Part shown: positions 15,201-27,420 of the stretch, piece by piece
How positions within the stretch are numbered: the stretch's first letter is position 1
How the letters are laid out: each line of letters starts with the position of its first letter
NCBI GenBank assembly: GCA_018697195.1
Contig: CM031878.1
Location: 38,299,893-38,363,892 of the forward strand
DNA: 64,000 nt
Source: Certhia americana
Lineage: Eukaryota > Chordata > Aves > Passeriformes > Certhiidae
Direction: 5' to 3'
Position numbers and translations under genes: made by a program
The notes under the pieces: generated by a model
Databases searched by the model: none
Told to the model about the DNA's origin: nothing
Seen by the model: only the letters and a program-made list of their open reading frames with translations

Positions 15201-18200
15201 ATTGCACCAATAAATGTTGCATTGATGTACCTGTGATGTAAGTTACAAGGATAAAAGTAGACAGTGTTTGTCAGGAGAGGCAATATTTTTTATTACACTA
15301 GAACCTGAAGGAGGGCATATGTGTCTGTAAGTTTTCCTGTTTTATTCAAGCATGACACTAAATCTAACAAAGGACCATCTTTCCTGGAAAGTCTTGATTT
15401 GCTCTTATTAAAAAATGGAGTTTACTTTCTTTTTTGCCAGACTTGCCTATACTTAGAACATAAAAAAAAGAAAATTGTTTGTGTGCAACATTAATACTTG
15501 AGATCTCAACAGGCTGGGGGGAGGGAGAGCATCAGGGAGAGAGGATATTCTTCTGCTATAACATCTTTTTCTCCTAACAAACCATCACAAGTAATTTACA
15601 AGCAATGGATTTTTCTGGACTGAAACTGCTAGAAACAAACTAAAACAATAGGTTCAGAGTACAGCATGTTGTTCATGTGCTTGCCATATGCCTATGTTGC
15701 AAGCACAGCCAGATCCACACAGTTATTCAACACTGAAAGAATATTATTCAACTTTTACTGAAATTCCCTGTGATTTCATCAGTAAAATTGGTTTCTGTAA
15801 TCCAAATGGGATCAGTAACACGGTTTAATAATAGAAGCAGCTCTGAAAATTAAGGTGATTATCAATGTATGGGCCACCCACTCTGTGCCATTCATGGGAA
15901 TCTGCCAAACAGAACAGGAAAAGAAACTATCATCTACTGTTTATCAGCAGCAGAGATATTTTGTTACTTTATTTATTGATCTATTTATTGATTTATGATG
16001 TGGGTGGAGCTTTGGGAGAAGAAAGCTGCCTTTTAAAGCCTGGATCTATAAAATCAGCATGTGAAGATAGTTAGGCAATGTTCTGCAAACATTTGTCTCG
16101 GACACCAAGAGCTTCTGCTGGTTTGTTTTTTCTTTTTGTACAGAACTAAGCCTTAAACATTCTTGCTTTCAAAACTATTCCCGCACTGAAAAAAAAGGTA
16201 GTGTGTGCTTTGTTTGTCCATTCTGGGCAACTCACATTGGGTGTGAGTGGTTAAGTGGGATATGCATATAACATCTTCAGAAGCTTTTAGTCATTGCAGT
16301 CTGCAGAACTTCCTTGCAAAAAAAAAAATCGCAGGCTTTAATTAAAACTGTGGTTTGTGGGCTGTACTATATTATCTTGCAGGAAAACAGCCCCAGAAGA
16401 CTGACTGGAAGAAATAAATTTAAAATTCAGGTGCAGCAGGGACCACATAACCTCCAGCTCATTCCCATTATGTGACTGAAGTCATGTTTACATCACTTGC
16501 CAAAATTGTAGAGAAGGAGAGAGAAAAATAGGATTGATGTTGATTTTGCCCTCTGATGGGCACACACTTCAAGCCATGTAGCAGTGAGGCGTTTTAGGAC
16601 CCTTAGGAATAATAGTGAGATGCTAGAACAACTGCACAAGTCTGCAGACTTGTGGAGGAGCAATGGGACAACAGAATCAGGCATAATAGAAAGGTTTATA
16701 AATTTTCATTGCTTTTATAGCACAGGAGCCAAAACCAAATGACTTGCGTGTTGCTGCTTTCTCAATTTCCCCTCTGCAGGAACTCCCTCCACTTGCCTGT
16801 GGGCATTAGGCATTTGCCTCACCAGCTCATTTCCATCTTCATGCCTCCTAGACCTTTTTCACTCTCCTAGGTCTTTTATTCTAGTCCCTCAGCTGTGGCA
16901 CATTCCTAATTTTTTCAGTCTGCAGCTCTCATCCTTTGGCTGTCTCACTGGAGGTTATGTCCAGAACCCAAACCTTGCAGACATTTCTCCAAGTTTCTTT
17001 TGCTATTTCTCCTGTAAATCTCTCATCCCTTTCCCTAGACATCTCATCTCTAGGTTTCTTTCTTCTTTACTAAATGCCTTCCTAACATACATACTTATGT
17101 TCATCAAAACGCTTTCTTTCCAGGTGACCCAGCTATTTTTGCTGATGTAAAATACAGTAGAGGCAAGCTAGGTAAAGAATGACCCTTGACTGAAGTTATA
17201 AAGTAGTCATCTCTTGCTAGTAAAATTCATTAATCGTCATCTTTAAGGAGCTTTAGTTTTCACAGATATTGGTCCCATCTAAGGACCAAAACAAATTAAC
17301 GAAGTCAAGAGAAACAAATTTGCTGCATGACCTACCTATGTACCAGAGATCATTGAAAGAATCAGACACAGACCTAGCTGCAGCAAGCCTGGAGGCACCC
17401 ACTCCTCCAGATACTGAGATCCAGATACTGATAATGAGATGAGATACTTCAGTTGTTTAAGCTGAGTTGGGTTCTTCACTCAAAAATATCAGGAATCAAT
17501 ACTTGTTTGAAACAGGTATGTATTCAGACGACTTGAAATGGCTGAAGTTACAAGTTTTGCTAGTCTTGTAACTTTCACATAGGCTCAGAACTTCATTTAC
17601 ATTTTTAGAAAGTCATCCCTGGACCCCACAATTCAAGGTGACTCAGATTTAGGAATGCTTAAAAATGGTGCTATGAAGTCTGTGTGTGACTGTCTGGCTG
17701 TACTGTTGAGGGTGGTGTGAAGCCTGGCTCCACAGCCTTTGTGGTTCCTGACCATGCCTAAAAAGCCTCCAGGTAACTTGCAGCTGCCAGTCTGCCAGAG
17801 AACTCCACTGTCTGGCTGCCAGTGTATAAATTCAGTTGCTTTTACAGCCTTCTTTTATTCTCCCACTCTCACATGCACACTCAAGTCCCTCTGTCACTGT
17901 GTGTGAGTGAGAATACCATTCCAATGGTATCTGAAATATTTCCATCCTGTTTGAAGTGAAATGTTTATTATAATCTTAAATCATCAGTGCTGCTTAACAC
18001 AGGCTGGAGAGTAGGGGATGGAGTAGATTAGAAAGAAGATGCAAGTGAAAACCCAAATGGGTATTAAAAGGGGGCATAAATACCCAGTTACACTTTCTCA
18101 CTAAACTGTATTGTTCAAAGCTGAGATAAAACTAAAGGCAGAAAAACTATGAAATCTGAGTGACAGATAAAAGCAGCCTTACATACTGTAAACATTAGAC

Positions 18201-18423
18201 AAATACAATAATCTGTATGTGTAACAAAAAAGGCAATATAACCACCTTTGATCAGCAAGAAGATATATAACATTCTTTTGTGTTCTTCAAAGGCAAAAGG
18301 ATGTTTTATTTACCTAATGTCACTTATATAATTGTTTGCTCTACCAGAGCAAGATCCAGAAGTATTTCTGTTTGTGTGCAGCACAGTGAAAGATAAGAGC
18401 CCATAAAGCAGTCAGATGATCTG

Positions 18424-18446
18424 ACTCCCAGCCATATGCTGGGAGT
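18424..18446. repeat. perfect 9-bp hairpin
   Basis: ACTCCCAGC, loop CATAT, GCTGGGAGT. No flanking T run or element edge was seen, so its role is unknown. Confidence 0.85.
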
Positions 18447-20944
18447 AGGAACGGAACAACACAGGGGATTTAGACCAAAGCCTGCAAACAGAGCAGACAT
18501 AAACCAGACCCAGGTGTGCCCCTTGGGCTGATCTCCTGTAGTGTTGATCCTTCTTCAATACTGTGTTGACATCAGTGGGCTTTTGGTGTGAGCATGCCCA
18601 GTCAGGTGTTTCGGAAGTTATTAATGTGGACGGCATGCTGTTGAGAGGTGTACAAAAGGCAGGACTTTCTGCTGGACTGTCAGACCTTCCAGTTAAGTGT
18701 GGAGCTGAAACATGCTATGGTCTATTTCAGACAGAGGCAGAACAGAGATCATTGATGCCTTTATCTGGGTTTCACTGTGTTCTGTTTCAAGAAAAACTCC
18801 CTCGAAATCAGCATCAGATTTTTCTTTGATTTCTCCTTAAAAAAACCCCTACAAACAAACACCACCACCACCACCAGCATATATCTTGGAGAGAGTAGCT
18901 GAATGAGTGTATGAAGCCTGCGATGTCATTAGAAGAAACAAAACGGGAATAAAATAGTAGCTAAATCTGTCAGGGTTTATTTTGTTGTCATAGTGCCACC
19001 CAGAGGTATCTGTTGAGATAGCTGCATGGCTCCCCATAATTTTTAAGCTTGCTTTATTTAAACAGCAGTGTACATAAAGCCTAAGGGTCTAATCTCTCCA
19101 CTCAAACCTGAGTTGTTCTGCTTTTTGTACAATTTGGTGTGTTCCTGAGCAATGTGAAACTGCCATTCTCCACGCACAAACTGGAGTTGCACTGCTGACT
19201 GTTTTGGTTACACACTCTTGAAGCATGTTCCAGAGGTGAGGCCAGCTCTTGGTTTAGTGTATCCCAGGAGGCAGTTACAGGCACCAGGTAATGGTTCTGT
19301 GTTCCAGTATGACATAAGAAGGAGAGTTCCTTATTTCAGCAGCACAAAGACATGTCTGCATTACTCACCTCCCTCTCCCTGCTCACTTCCCTGCAGAGGA
19401 AGCATCCTTGTTGTGCCTGTTCCAGGAGTGAGGCCAATCTACACCTCATTCCCAGACACTGTCTCAGCCATCCTACATAAGTATTTAAAATCTGATATTT
19501 TGATCTCTTAGTTTCAATAATAGCCCTTCAGTATTCAATAAGAGGTATCAATTGGTCTGATTAACTACATCAGGTCACTTCCCTGCAAGAAATTTGTGCT
19601 GCTTAAAAATACCCTGTTAGGACTGAGTGTAGATAGATTTCAATACTACACTTTTCTTTGACATGCAATATCTGGTATCAGCAGAAGATGTCTGGTTTTA
19701 TGCAGATTCATTCTGTCCCAGTAGGGATTGAGACAAAGCCCACTGAGGTCACTGGAGGACTTTTTCCTGCTTGATTTCCATGCTGACAGATCAATACTTT
19801 TTAAAGCACTCTTGTAGAAGTTAGCCTACCCTGGACAGGAAAATTCAAGCAGCTATAGTCCTAATATAAGCTGCATCTATTTTCTTCCAGAAGAAAATGT
19901 ATAATACAGAAGATTCTGTACAATCTGTAGGGAAAATTAAGTTTCCCAGCACTTGCAGTGTAATATTCTAAGCCATTAAACATCAGTAATACTAAGCAGC
20001 ATCCCAAAAAGGTGACTTCACATCTTAGTATCTCTTATGTGGAATAAATGTTCTTGTCTCCATGGAGAGACACTTTAATCCAGAGGTCTTAATAATCATA
20101 GCTCCCCCTACTGAGCCGTGTACCAGCATCAGTCCTCAGCCTAAATCACTCCCCTTCTGCTGCTCCAGCTCAGGCCATCTTTCCCTCTCTCCTGCATCCC
20201 AAATAGGCTTTAGTCTACATCAAAGTGGTTACTTCTTCTTTTGACTTCTTCCCTTGACTTCTTCCTTTTCTTTGCCAAGTATTTTTGCACAATTACATTT
20301 TTTATCTTTGTTTCTTCCCATTATTTATTTCTGTAGTAAATTTTAAGTCAATATCTACTTGAAGACAGTGAAAAGAACTTTGATCTCAATTTAATTTTCA
20401 TTGACCTGTTCAGTGAAGGTATTTCCCCAAAACAAACTCGCACTGTGCTCACAACATAGCAAAGTCTTGCAGCAGGAGGACATCTCCTTCTAGCTTCTTC
20501 CAGTTTCAACAACGTTTCTTATTTATCATGGAACAGGCCTGTAGTATCTTGAACAGTAGCAACAATTGTTTTGCCACACAGATTTTCCAAAAGGTTCAGT
20601 TTCAGGTCAAGAAAGCCAATATATATTTAATCTGTTCATAGGGATTAACAATCCTAGATGCCTGGATACTTCAGGCAAAATACAAACACAAAATACAGCA
20701 CGTCATCCTTCAGTAGATTTTATATTCTCTCCTTGAGCTAGAAAAGCTATCAAGATGTGACTTCATTGTGTAAAGCTGTGTTTGACCCTGCCCCCCACTC
20801 ACTCACTCCTGAACCATTCAACTCAGAAGTTCACAAAGTAGCAGAGGAAAGAGAAGGGGAGAGAAAAATGTAATAGGCCTCTTGGGCCAGCTTCTTTTTT
20901 CTTCACCAAGCAAGAAAACCAGCCTTTTTTTCTCATGTACCTTT

Positions 20945-21085
20945 CTTTATACTAGCAACAACAACAGCAACAAAAACTCACAAACAGCCAACCCTCCCCC
21001 CCACCCCAAACTGTCCAAACCAAACTAAGAAAAAACCAAACCAAACAAAAAAAACCCCAACCAAACCCACTAAAATCAAAACCCC
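20945..21085. repeat. A/C-rich low-complexity block
   Basis: The block consists of AACAACAACAGC, ACCCCAAAC, CCAAACCAAACT and similar words, with a C8 run near 20996. It is of the A/C-rich kind common in songbird DNA. Confidence 0.85.
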
Positions 21086-22504
21086 AAAACATTGTGGGGA
21101 GGGAAGAACTGCTTTACAGGTGGTCTCCTGTAAACTGTGGCGAATGCCTCAGTTTTTCATGATAAATGCTCAGATTCAGCTAGATTTGAAACATCAGAGA
21201 AGTTTAGATCTCTTTAGCTCAAAATATGCTTTATATAACATTTCAGTCAGTCTTGATTTTAATCATTTCTGAAAGGTTAAAATACACCAAAATCAATGTA
21301 GGGTGGGGGGTGGAGGGGGGGATAAAAATTCAGGGGGCTTAAGACAGAAGTGTTTTTTGCCATCACTCTCTCAATTCACTCAGTAAGCTGGACAGCAATT
21401 TCAATGTAGATACCCAGACTGTTCTAAAAGGGGGACCTAAATGTCTAAGTGTGGATGCTGGTATCCAGCTTTAATATCCAAGACTGAAAACGGGGTTTAG
21501 AAAGCTCTCATTGTCCTACATCTGTCCCAGAGGTGCTAGGGGATGTCAAGGGGCAGTTTATACCAGATGTCTGCCATGCTCCTGCTGCAACCATCGACAG
21601 TGACTGATGGTGTGTCTCACTTAGGAAAACTCTGGGTTGTAATGCTGAACTCTGCCTTCACCTTCAGTTACCCATATGTACCAGGATATATGCTGCTATG
21701 GCTTACAGACCAAGCAGAAGGTTTGCAAGTAGTTTGTTAACCAAGAAGGCTCTTTAAAAAGAAATGGGGCAGGGGGAAAGACAACTGTCCCTTTACACAT
21801 GTTATGATTAATTTGGGATTCTTGAAATGCCATAATGCTGGAAAGACCAAAGGACAGAGCAGAATAGTCAAGAAACTGTTTGAAGACTCTCTGCTTTTAT
21901 TCTGTGTTTTAGGAGGATTGACATTTCTGAAGTGCATACTGCAGCCACTGTCAAGGCCAATCCCATCAGCTGCTCCCTCAGCAAAGCACTCCCCACTCAT
22001 TCAGCTCTTTCATGCAGCTACCACATACTGGGATATCATAAATAAATTTTTCAGGCAAGTTGCCATATCAAATTCTTTCTCTTGTGGGTGGTCCTTCAGA
22101 AAAGTAGAGCCCTTTCTGTATTACCAGTCTTGATAACAGACTGTTTACAACATTAGGATTCAATGGTTTAGATTTTTTCCCTTGCTGTAAATTACTTGTC
22201 TAGACAGACTTGAAGTTCCAGTCTTTGTGAAAGTAAGGCTTTGACTCAACTGCTGGGGTAATCCACTGATTGAATACAACATATTTTTTAAAACAATCCT
22301 GCACTGCATAGTTCCTCTTTTCGTTAATCTAGTAGTCTTGCTCTAACTGGAGGGATTTTCTTCTGAAGTGACTTTCTTCTTTGCCTGAGCATGTAATAAC
22401 TGAAAACTGTGAATCAAAGATTTGAAGTTTGCATTCCACAGCTGTAGATTGTTTTAGCTGTACTCAAAAAATAGTGATTCTGGAGAAAAAAGCCGATGAC
22501 ACAA

Positions 22505-22800
22505 ACAGAAAAATAGTCAAAAGTTAAAAACAACCCAAACAACAAACCAAAACAAACCCAGCAAAACAACAACAAAAGCAAACAAAACAAACCCCAACAA
22601 AATAAAACAAAAAATATCAAAAAAGCCCCAAACCAAACCAAAACTCAAAGAATGATGGCTAAATCATGACCAAAAAAACCCTCCAAACCCAAAAGTGAAC
22701 AAATGAACAACAAAACAAACAAAAAGCCTCCCTACAACCCCAGAAAACAAAAAAACCTTAAACAAACAGAAAACCCAACAAGCCAGCAAAACCCTCACTC
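22505..22800. repeat. A/C-rich low-complexity block (about 300 bp)
   Basis: Variants of CAAAACAAAC, AACAACAAAAGC and CCCAAACCAAACC run with almost no G. On the minus strand an open frame rich in Phe, Leu and Cys arises from this composition and is not a gene. Confidence 0.9.
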
Positions 22801-23036
22801 AACTCTATACTGGCCTGCTCACTATACATTCAACACCCCAAGTGAACTCTTGCACTGTTACATCTGAAAGGAGCCTCAAGGACAAAAAGATCTTTCTCCA
22901 ATTGTTTTGATTTTTTGTGGCCCTTATTGAAAACCAACTTCAAGCCATTAACACTATAGCATCACACAAAGGTGACTATGCACGTGTATGCTCACAAGAA
23001 AAAGCAGAGGAATGTAACCAGTGTGAGTGTGTGAAA

Positions 23037-23440
23037 GGGTCATGGGTTGCAGTGCAAAATGTAACCAAAACTGTGTATTCTATCACCATCTGGTCAAACT
23101 GGGATGTGTGGGGATGGTGTAATTGTCTGCCAATGGCCAACTGTCAAAACCCTGCTGGGGCAGTTTTCTTATCTCTTCCACAACCCAGCCTCCCTCCAGG
23201 GAGAGATCTTCTGCTCATGGGCCATTGAGTCTCACTGATAGAATTACATCATCCCACTGGGAAATGCTCCAACCAGGGAGAGGAGCCAGTACATGGATAA
23301 AAGCCCTCTCCCTAGGTAGGGAGAACTGGGATGAACCATCATTTTTCTTCTTCTGTTTCCATTTCTTCTTCATTCATTCTTCTTCTGTTTCCATTTCTTC
23401 ATCAACCATATCCAAGAGCAAGAGCAGATAAAACTTTTTG
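23037..23440 (+). mobile_element. LTR copy A (partial or divergent ERV LTR)
   Basis: The block from about TCATGGGTTGCAGTGCAAAA to the TATA-like ATAAAAG near 23298 is the inverted counterpart of the LTR at 23693-24470. Shared segments include the part rich in CAAAATGTAACC, the CCTCCCTCCAGGGAGAG segment and GATAGAATTACATCATCCC. In this orientation the TATA-like box lies downstream of the U3-like part, so the LTR sense is plus. Beyond about 23330 the sequence departs from copy B and contains an imperfect direct repeat of CTTCTTCTGTTTCCATTTCT at 23347-23400. The right end is not clear, and no target duplication was found. Confidence 0.75.
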
Positions 23441-23692
23441 AGTTGTTTGTGCAGCACTCAGATAGAACACATGGTCTACAAAATGAAGAGTAAGGCATGA
23501 TTTCTTCTCATCTAAGCTTACACACTGATGGCTGATCCACTCACTAACTTCTCTAGAAGACAAAGGAAGAGAAACCTCTTCTTGCAGACTTAGGTTACTT
23601 TATCATTTTTAGAGAGACCACTTCTAATTCATCATTAGAAGATTGTAAGTCAGCAAGATCTGGCCTAATACAGTGCAGATGAAATCACATAA

Positions 23693-24336
23693 TGTCGTGG
23701 TTTGAATGACAGGTGTCTGATAAAGAAGGCAGGAGCCTCCCTTGGAACGGAGAATTTAAACCCTCTCTCTCTGAATTATTATAACTTTGAAATTACGGGG
23801 CTCTCAGGCAAAGATATGGGAATAGGAATAACAGTTCCTTATTAAGGAAACTAAAATAAAAAATAAAACCGAGCCACATGCAGTATTAAAAAAAAGAAAA
23901 ATCAAATAAACAAACAAACCCCCTGACAGAGTCAGGGTACAACCTGACACCCTGTGGGTCAGGGAGTTGGTGGCAGTCCCATTCCATGGTGGCTGCAGTC
24001 CCAGTGGTAGATGTGGCTCTGTTGAAGTGATGCTCCTGGAGAAAAGTGGAGTTCTTTCACTGAAGGTCCAGTGGTGATAGATGGGCCTGCTCTTCCTCTG
24101 AGAATCCAGTGGAAAAGGCTGCCTTGGTGTCCCAACTCCCAGATTTTTATTCAGGTAGGAATACTTGGCTCCTCCCCCTGGCTGGAGCATTTCCCAGTGG
24201 GATGATGTAATTCTATCAGTGAGACTCAATGGCCCATTAGCAGAAGTTCTCTCCCTGGAGGGAGGCTGGGTTGTGGAAGAGATAAGAAAACTGCCCCAGC
24301 AGATTTCTTGACAGTTGGCCATTGACAAAAAAATTA

Positions 24337-24390
<54 letters not shown>

Positions 24391-24470
24391 GCACACACCC
24401 CCCTCCCAGTTTCATCAGATGGTGACAGAATACACAGTTTTGGTTACATTTTGCACTGCAACCCATTACA
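23693..24470 (-). mobile_element. LTR copy B, full-length solo LTR
   Basis: On the plus strand it begins TGTCGTGGTTTGA and ends AACCCATTACA, so it has TG...CA termini. The flanks CATAA (23688-23692) and CAGAA (24471-24475) fit a 5-bp target duplication with one mismatch. The sense is minus, judged from the TATA-like AATAAAAATC that corresponds to the box of copy A. The length is about 778 bp including a (CA)n expansion. I recognise the TGTCGTGGTTTGA terminus from memory as a passerine ERVL LTR family. No internal viral genes are present. A 220-codon open frame across it is a by-product of the CA repeat. Confidence 0.85.
24338..24399. repeat. (CA)n microsatellite inside LTR copy B
   Basis: About 46 bp of near-pure CA dinucleotides are followed by interrupted CA (ACTCACACGCACACA). 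It lies in the LTR where copy A has only the short TG-rich stretch GGATGTGTGGGGATGG. Confidence 0.97.
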
Positions 24471-24620
24471 CAGAATCCTAGAATCCTAGAATATACTGAC
24501 TTGGACAGGAGTGATGAGAATTATTGAGTCCAACTCCTGGCCCTTCACAGGACATCCCACAAGTCACACCATCTGCCTGAGCTGAAAGGTCAAACCAAGA
24601 TGCTTTACAGACTGACCATG
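24471..24620 (-). mobile_element. CR1 LINE 3'-end fragment
   Basis: The plus strand starts CAGAATCCTAGAATCCTAGAA and continues with GACTTGGACAGGAG and GAGTCCAACTCCTGGCCC. This is the reverse complement of the 3' end of avian CR1, including its terminal octamer-like repeats. The fragment is 5'-truncated, as is usual, and directly abuts LTR copy B. Confidence 0.8.
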
Positions 24621-26189
24621 CAAGAGCAGCAACAGTATCCTTCTGATCATCACAAGAAACAAATCAACACTAAGTTGTTTGCTCAGCTCTCTACTCATCA
24701 GTCCTCAAGACCCATGCAGAATGCACAACAATAAACCAGTGTGAGACAAGAAATTGGGAACTGTTATTTGTCACAGATTACAGGACTTGCAAACCTTGGA
24801 AACCAAATCTCTTGCTCACTAACCCATGCCTGTACCAATGGTACTTCTGTGTTACTAATGTCCTTGTATGATAAACATTTGTTTCCAGTGACAAAAAATT
24901 GTCTTTGTGGGAAGGGTGAAAGTGTGTTCTTTAACATGGCTTAGGTAACTTGTGTGAAAATCAGAGAGAAAATAAGGGAACTTGTAGCTATATTGGTTGG
25001 ATCATGACAAGCTGCAGGCAAGGGTGTCCTCAGGTTTGTTGCTGCTGTGAGTGAAGCCCTAAGTGACCCTCACTGACCAAAGCAGAGTAGGAGCAGTCAC
25101 TGCTCTGTTGAGTTGCTTTATCCTGCAGAGACTGCTAACACATGTAAATCAAACATGCAGAGAGCTGCTTGCGGGCAAGGCCTCAGAATGTGTTTGGAGT
25201 GGATGAACTGGGAAGGAGACGTGTACTGCGCTCATGCTGCATCTGAGAATGCATTGATTGAGCATATACATATGTGGAGAAATAGGCACTTCTACTAATG
25301 ACAAACACAAACCCTATATTCCACTCTTGGGCCTCCTATTCAATGTGCATTTCCCTCAGGAACTTCAACAGCTTTTGGTGTACATGCAATATGCTGCGTA
25401 TCTTGTATTCTGTGTTCATTTGCTGCACAGCTGCACAAATATAACACTTAGAAGTATACAGTTTAATCACTTGAAAACAGTCTATATGGAACAATGAACA
25501 AATCATTTTTATTCCTTGCTTTTCAAACCAGCAATGCTGAAATGTCCAGCATAGATGTCTCATTTTTATTTCCAGATGTTTTCTGCATCGGGTGATAATA
25601 CTCAAGTAATAGTTAAATTTCCAATTCTGACATGAAAGAACATAAATGTATCAGCAGTTTCATTGAGTACAATGGCAGAACAAACTCATAGGAGCCCATG
25701 TGAGCAAAGTGATTTTTTTACTACTGTTTGCAGACCTAGGTCAAATCTAATTATACTGCAGGAAAGATATATGTCATTTTATATATTGCAATATTTATTA
25801 TTTCAGTTCAGAGATACCAGAATCCCCAGTTGTTCTCTTGAGATTTATAACAACAAGTATAGGAGATGTGCAGAAAGTTTGGACTATAATATATATCCAT
25901 GACATCTTGTCCATAGATGTCATTTAACTTCAGTGCAGCAGACAGGAATTTCTGGAGCCAGCAGGATACATACAATTTCTATTCCATCTGTGTGGCAAAG
26001 ATTACAGAGACTGTCACTCACATTTGGCAAAAAACCTCAATTGCTTATTAAGAATCTTTGCTATCTTCATGCTGCTTTTTTGAAATGCAGAAGTTAAATA
26101 AACATTCAAAATTAAAAGATACATGAAAATTACTGATTTTTAATGAACAGAAATGCATCTGATTTAATAGCATAAACTAGCCTAGCCCA

Positions 26190-27420
26190 GGATAGAATAG
26201 TTTGGAAAGGACATAAAGAGATCATGTAGTTTAGCAGCCTGACCACTTTAGGGCCAACTAGGAGTTAAAGCCCAATGTGAAGGGCATTTTCCAGATGCAC
26301 TGACAGGCATGGGGCACTAACCACCTTTCTAGGAAGCCTGTGACAGTGTTTCACCATTCTCTCAGTAGGGAGATGATTCCTAATGTCCAGAGCAGAGGGA
26401 AGAGCACCTCCCTCTCCAGATCCCGTCCTCAGGGAGCTGTACAGATCCTGAGCCTCCTCCTCTCCAAACCAGACAAACCCAGAGCCCTCAGCCACTCCTC
26501 ACAGGATGTGCCCTCCAGCCCTTCCACCAGCTCTGTTGTCTCCCCTGGACCATTCAAGGAGCTTTCCCCCCTTCTCACCCTGTGGGCCCAGCACTGCACA
26601 CAGGACCCAGGGTGAGGCCACACCACGGGTGAATCCAGCAGGATGATCCCAACCACAGCTGGTGATGCTGTGTCTGGTGCAGCCCGGGATGGGGTTTGCC
26701 CTCCCGGCTGCCCGGGCACACACTGCTGACTCACCCTGAGCTGCTGCCGACAGCACCCCCAGATCCCTTGTGCAGGGCTGCTCTGCACACACTCCTCTCA
26801 CAGCCTATACTTGTGCCTGGTGTTACTGCATCCCAGGGAAAGAACCTGTATTTGTTCTGGTTAAATTTCATGCTACTGATAGTTACCCATTGTGGAATGC
26901 CTTTTGTCTCTGAAGGAATAGCATCTCCTAGTTTAGTGTTGTCAGCAAATGGTGCATTCAAGCCCTGTATCCGGATCATTGATAAACTTGTTGACCAGAA
27001 CTGGTCCTACAATCAGTTCCTGAGGAGCACCACTGGCAATTGCTCGCTAGGCAGATGTAGCCCTACACACTCCAACCCCTGAAGTTCTGATATTCAGCCA
27101 GTTCTTCATCCGGTACACTCTGTACCTGATCATCACAACAGCTTGTCCAGAAGAACACTTTGAGGGACAGCATCAAAAATCTTACTAAAATCTTACTAAA
27201 TATTACTGAAATCAGGAAAAGCCTCATCCACCACCTTCCTTACATCTACTAGGCAAGTAACCTTATTCTAGACAGGAATGAAATCAATTAGGCAGGACTT
27301 TCTCTTTATGAACCCACAATGACTGTACCTGGTGATTGGACTGTCCTTGAAATACTTTTTAATAGCACCGGATTTGATTTCACAGGCATCCAGTCAAAAC
27401 ACTTGTCTTCTGGCTTCATT
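26190..27420 (-). mobile_element. degraded CR1 LINE, antisense copy
   Basis: Many stretches correspond to the reverse complement of the avian CR1 3' half. They include GATAGAATAGTTTGGAAAGG at the 3' end, CTCAGCCACTCCTCACAGGA, the region around CTTCTCACCCTGTGGGCCCA, GCACCCCCAGATCCC, GATCATTGATAAACTTGTTG, CTGAGGAGCACCACTGGC and TACCTGGTGATTGGACTGTC. CR1 encodes a reverse transcriptase, but all frames here are broken. The left limit is sharper than the right one. Confidence 0.85.

Larger units (their letters stand above)
9233..22504. other. no gene seen
   Basis: The sequence is AT-rich and non-coding. It holds only a small hairpin (18,424), a CAC trinucleotide run near 18,858 and A/C-rich DNA near 21,000. 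A 163-codon minus frame at 14.4-14.9 kb has no recognisable domain. Confidence 0.6.

Noticed and set aside
23804..24466. 220-codon minus-strand open frame with a run of Cys-Val
   Set aside because: It is a translation of LTR copy B, and the Cys-Val run is the (CA)n microsatellite. It is not a gene.
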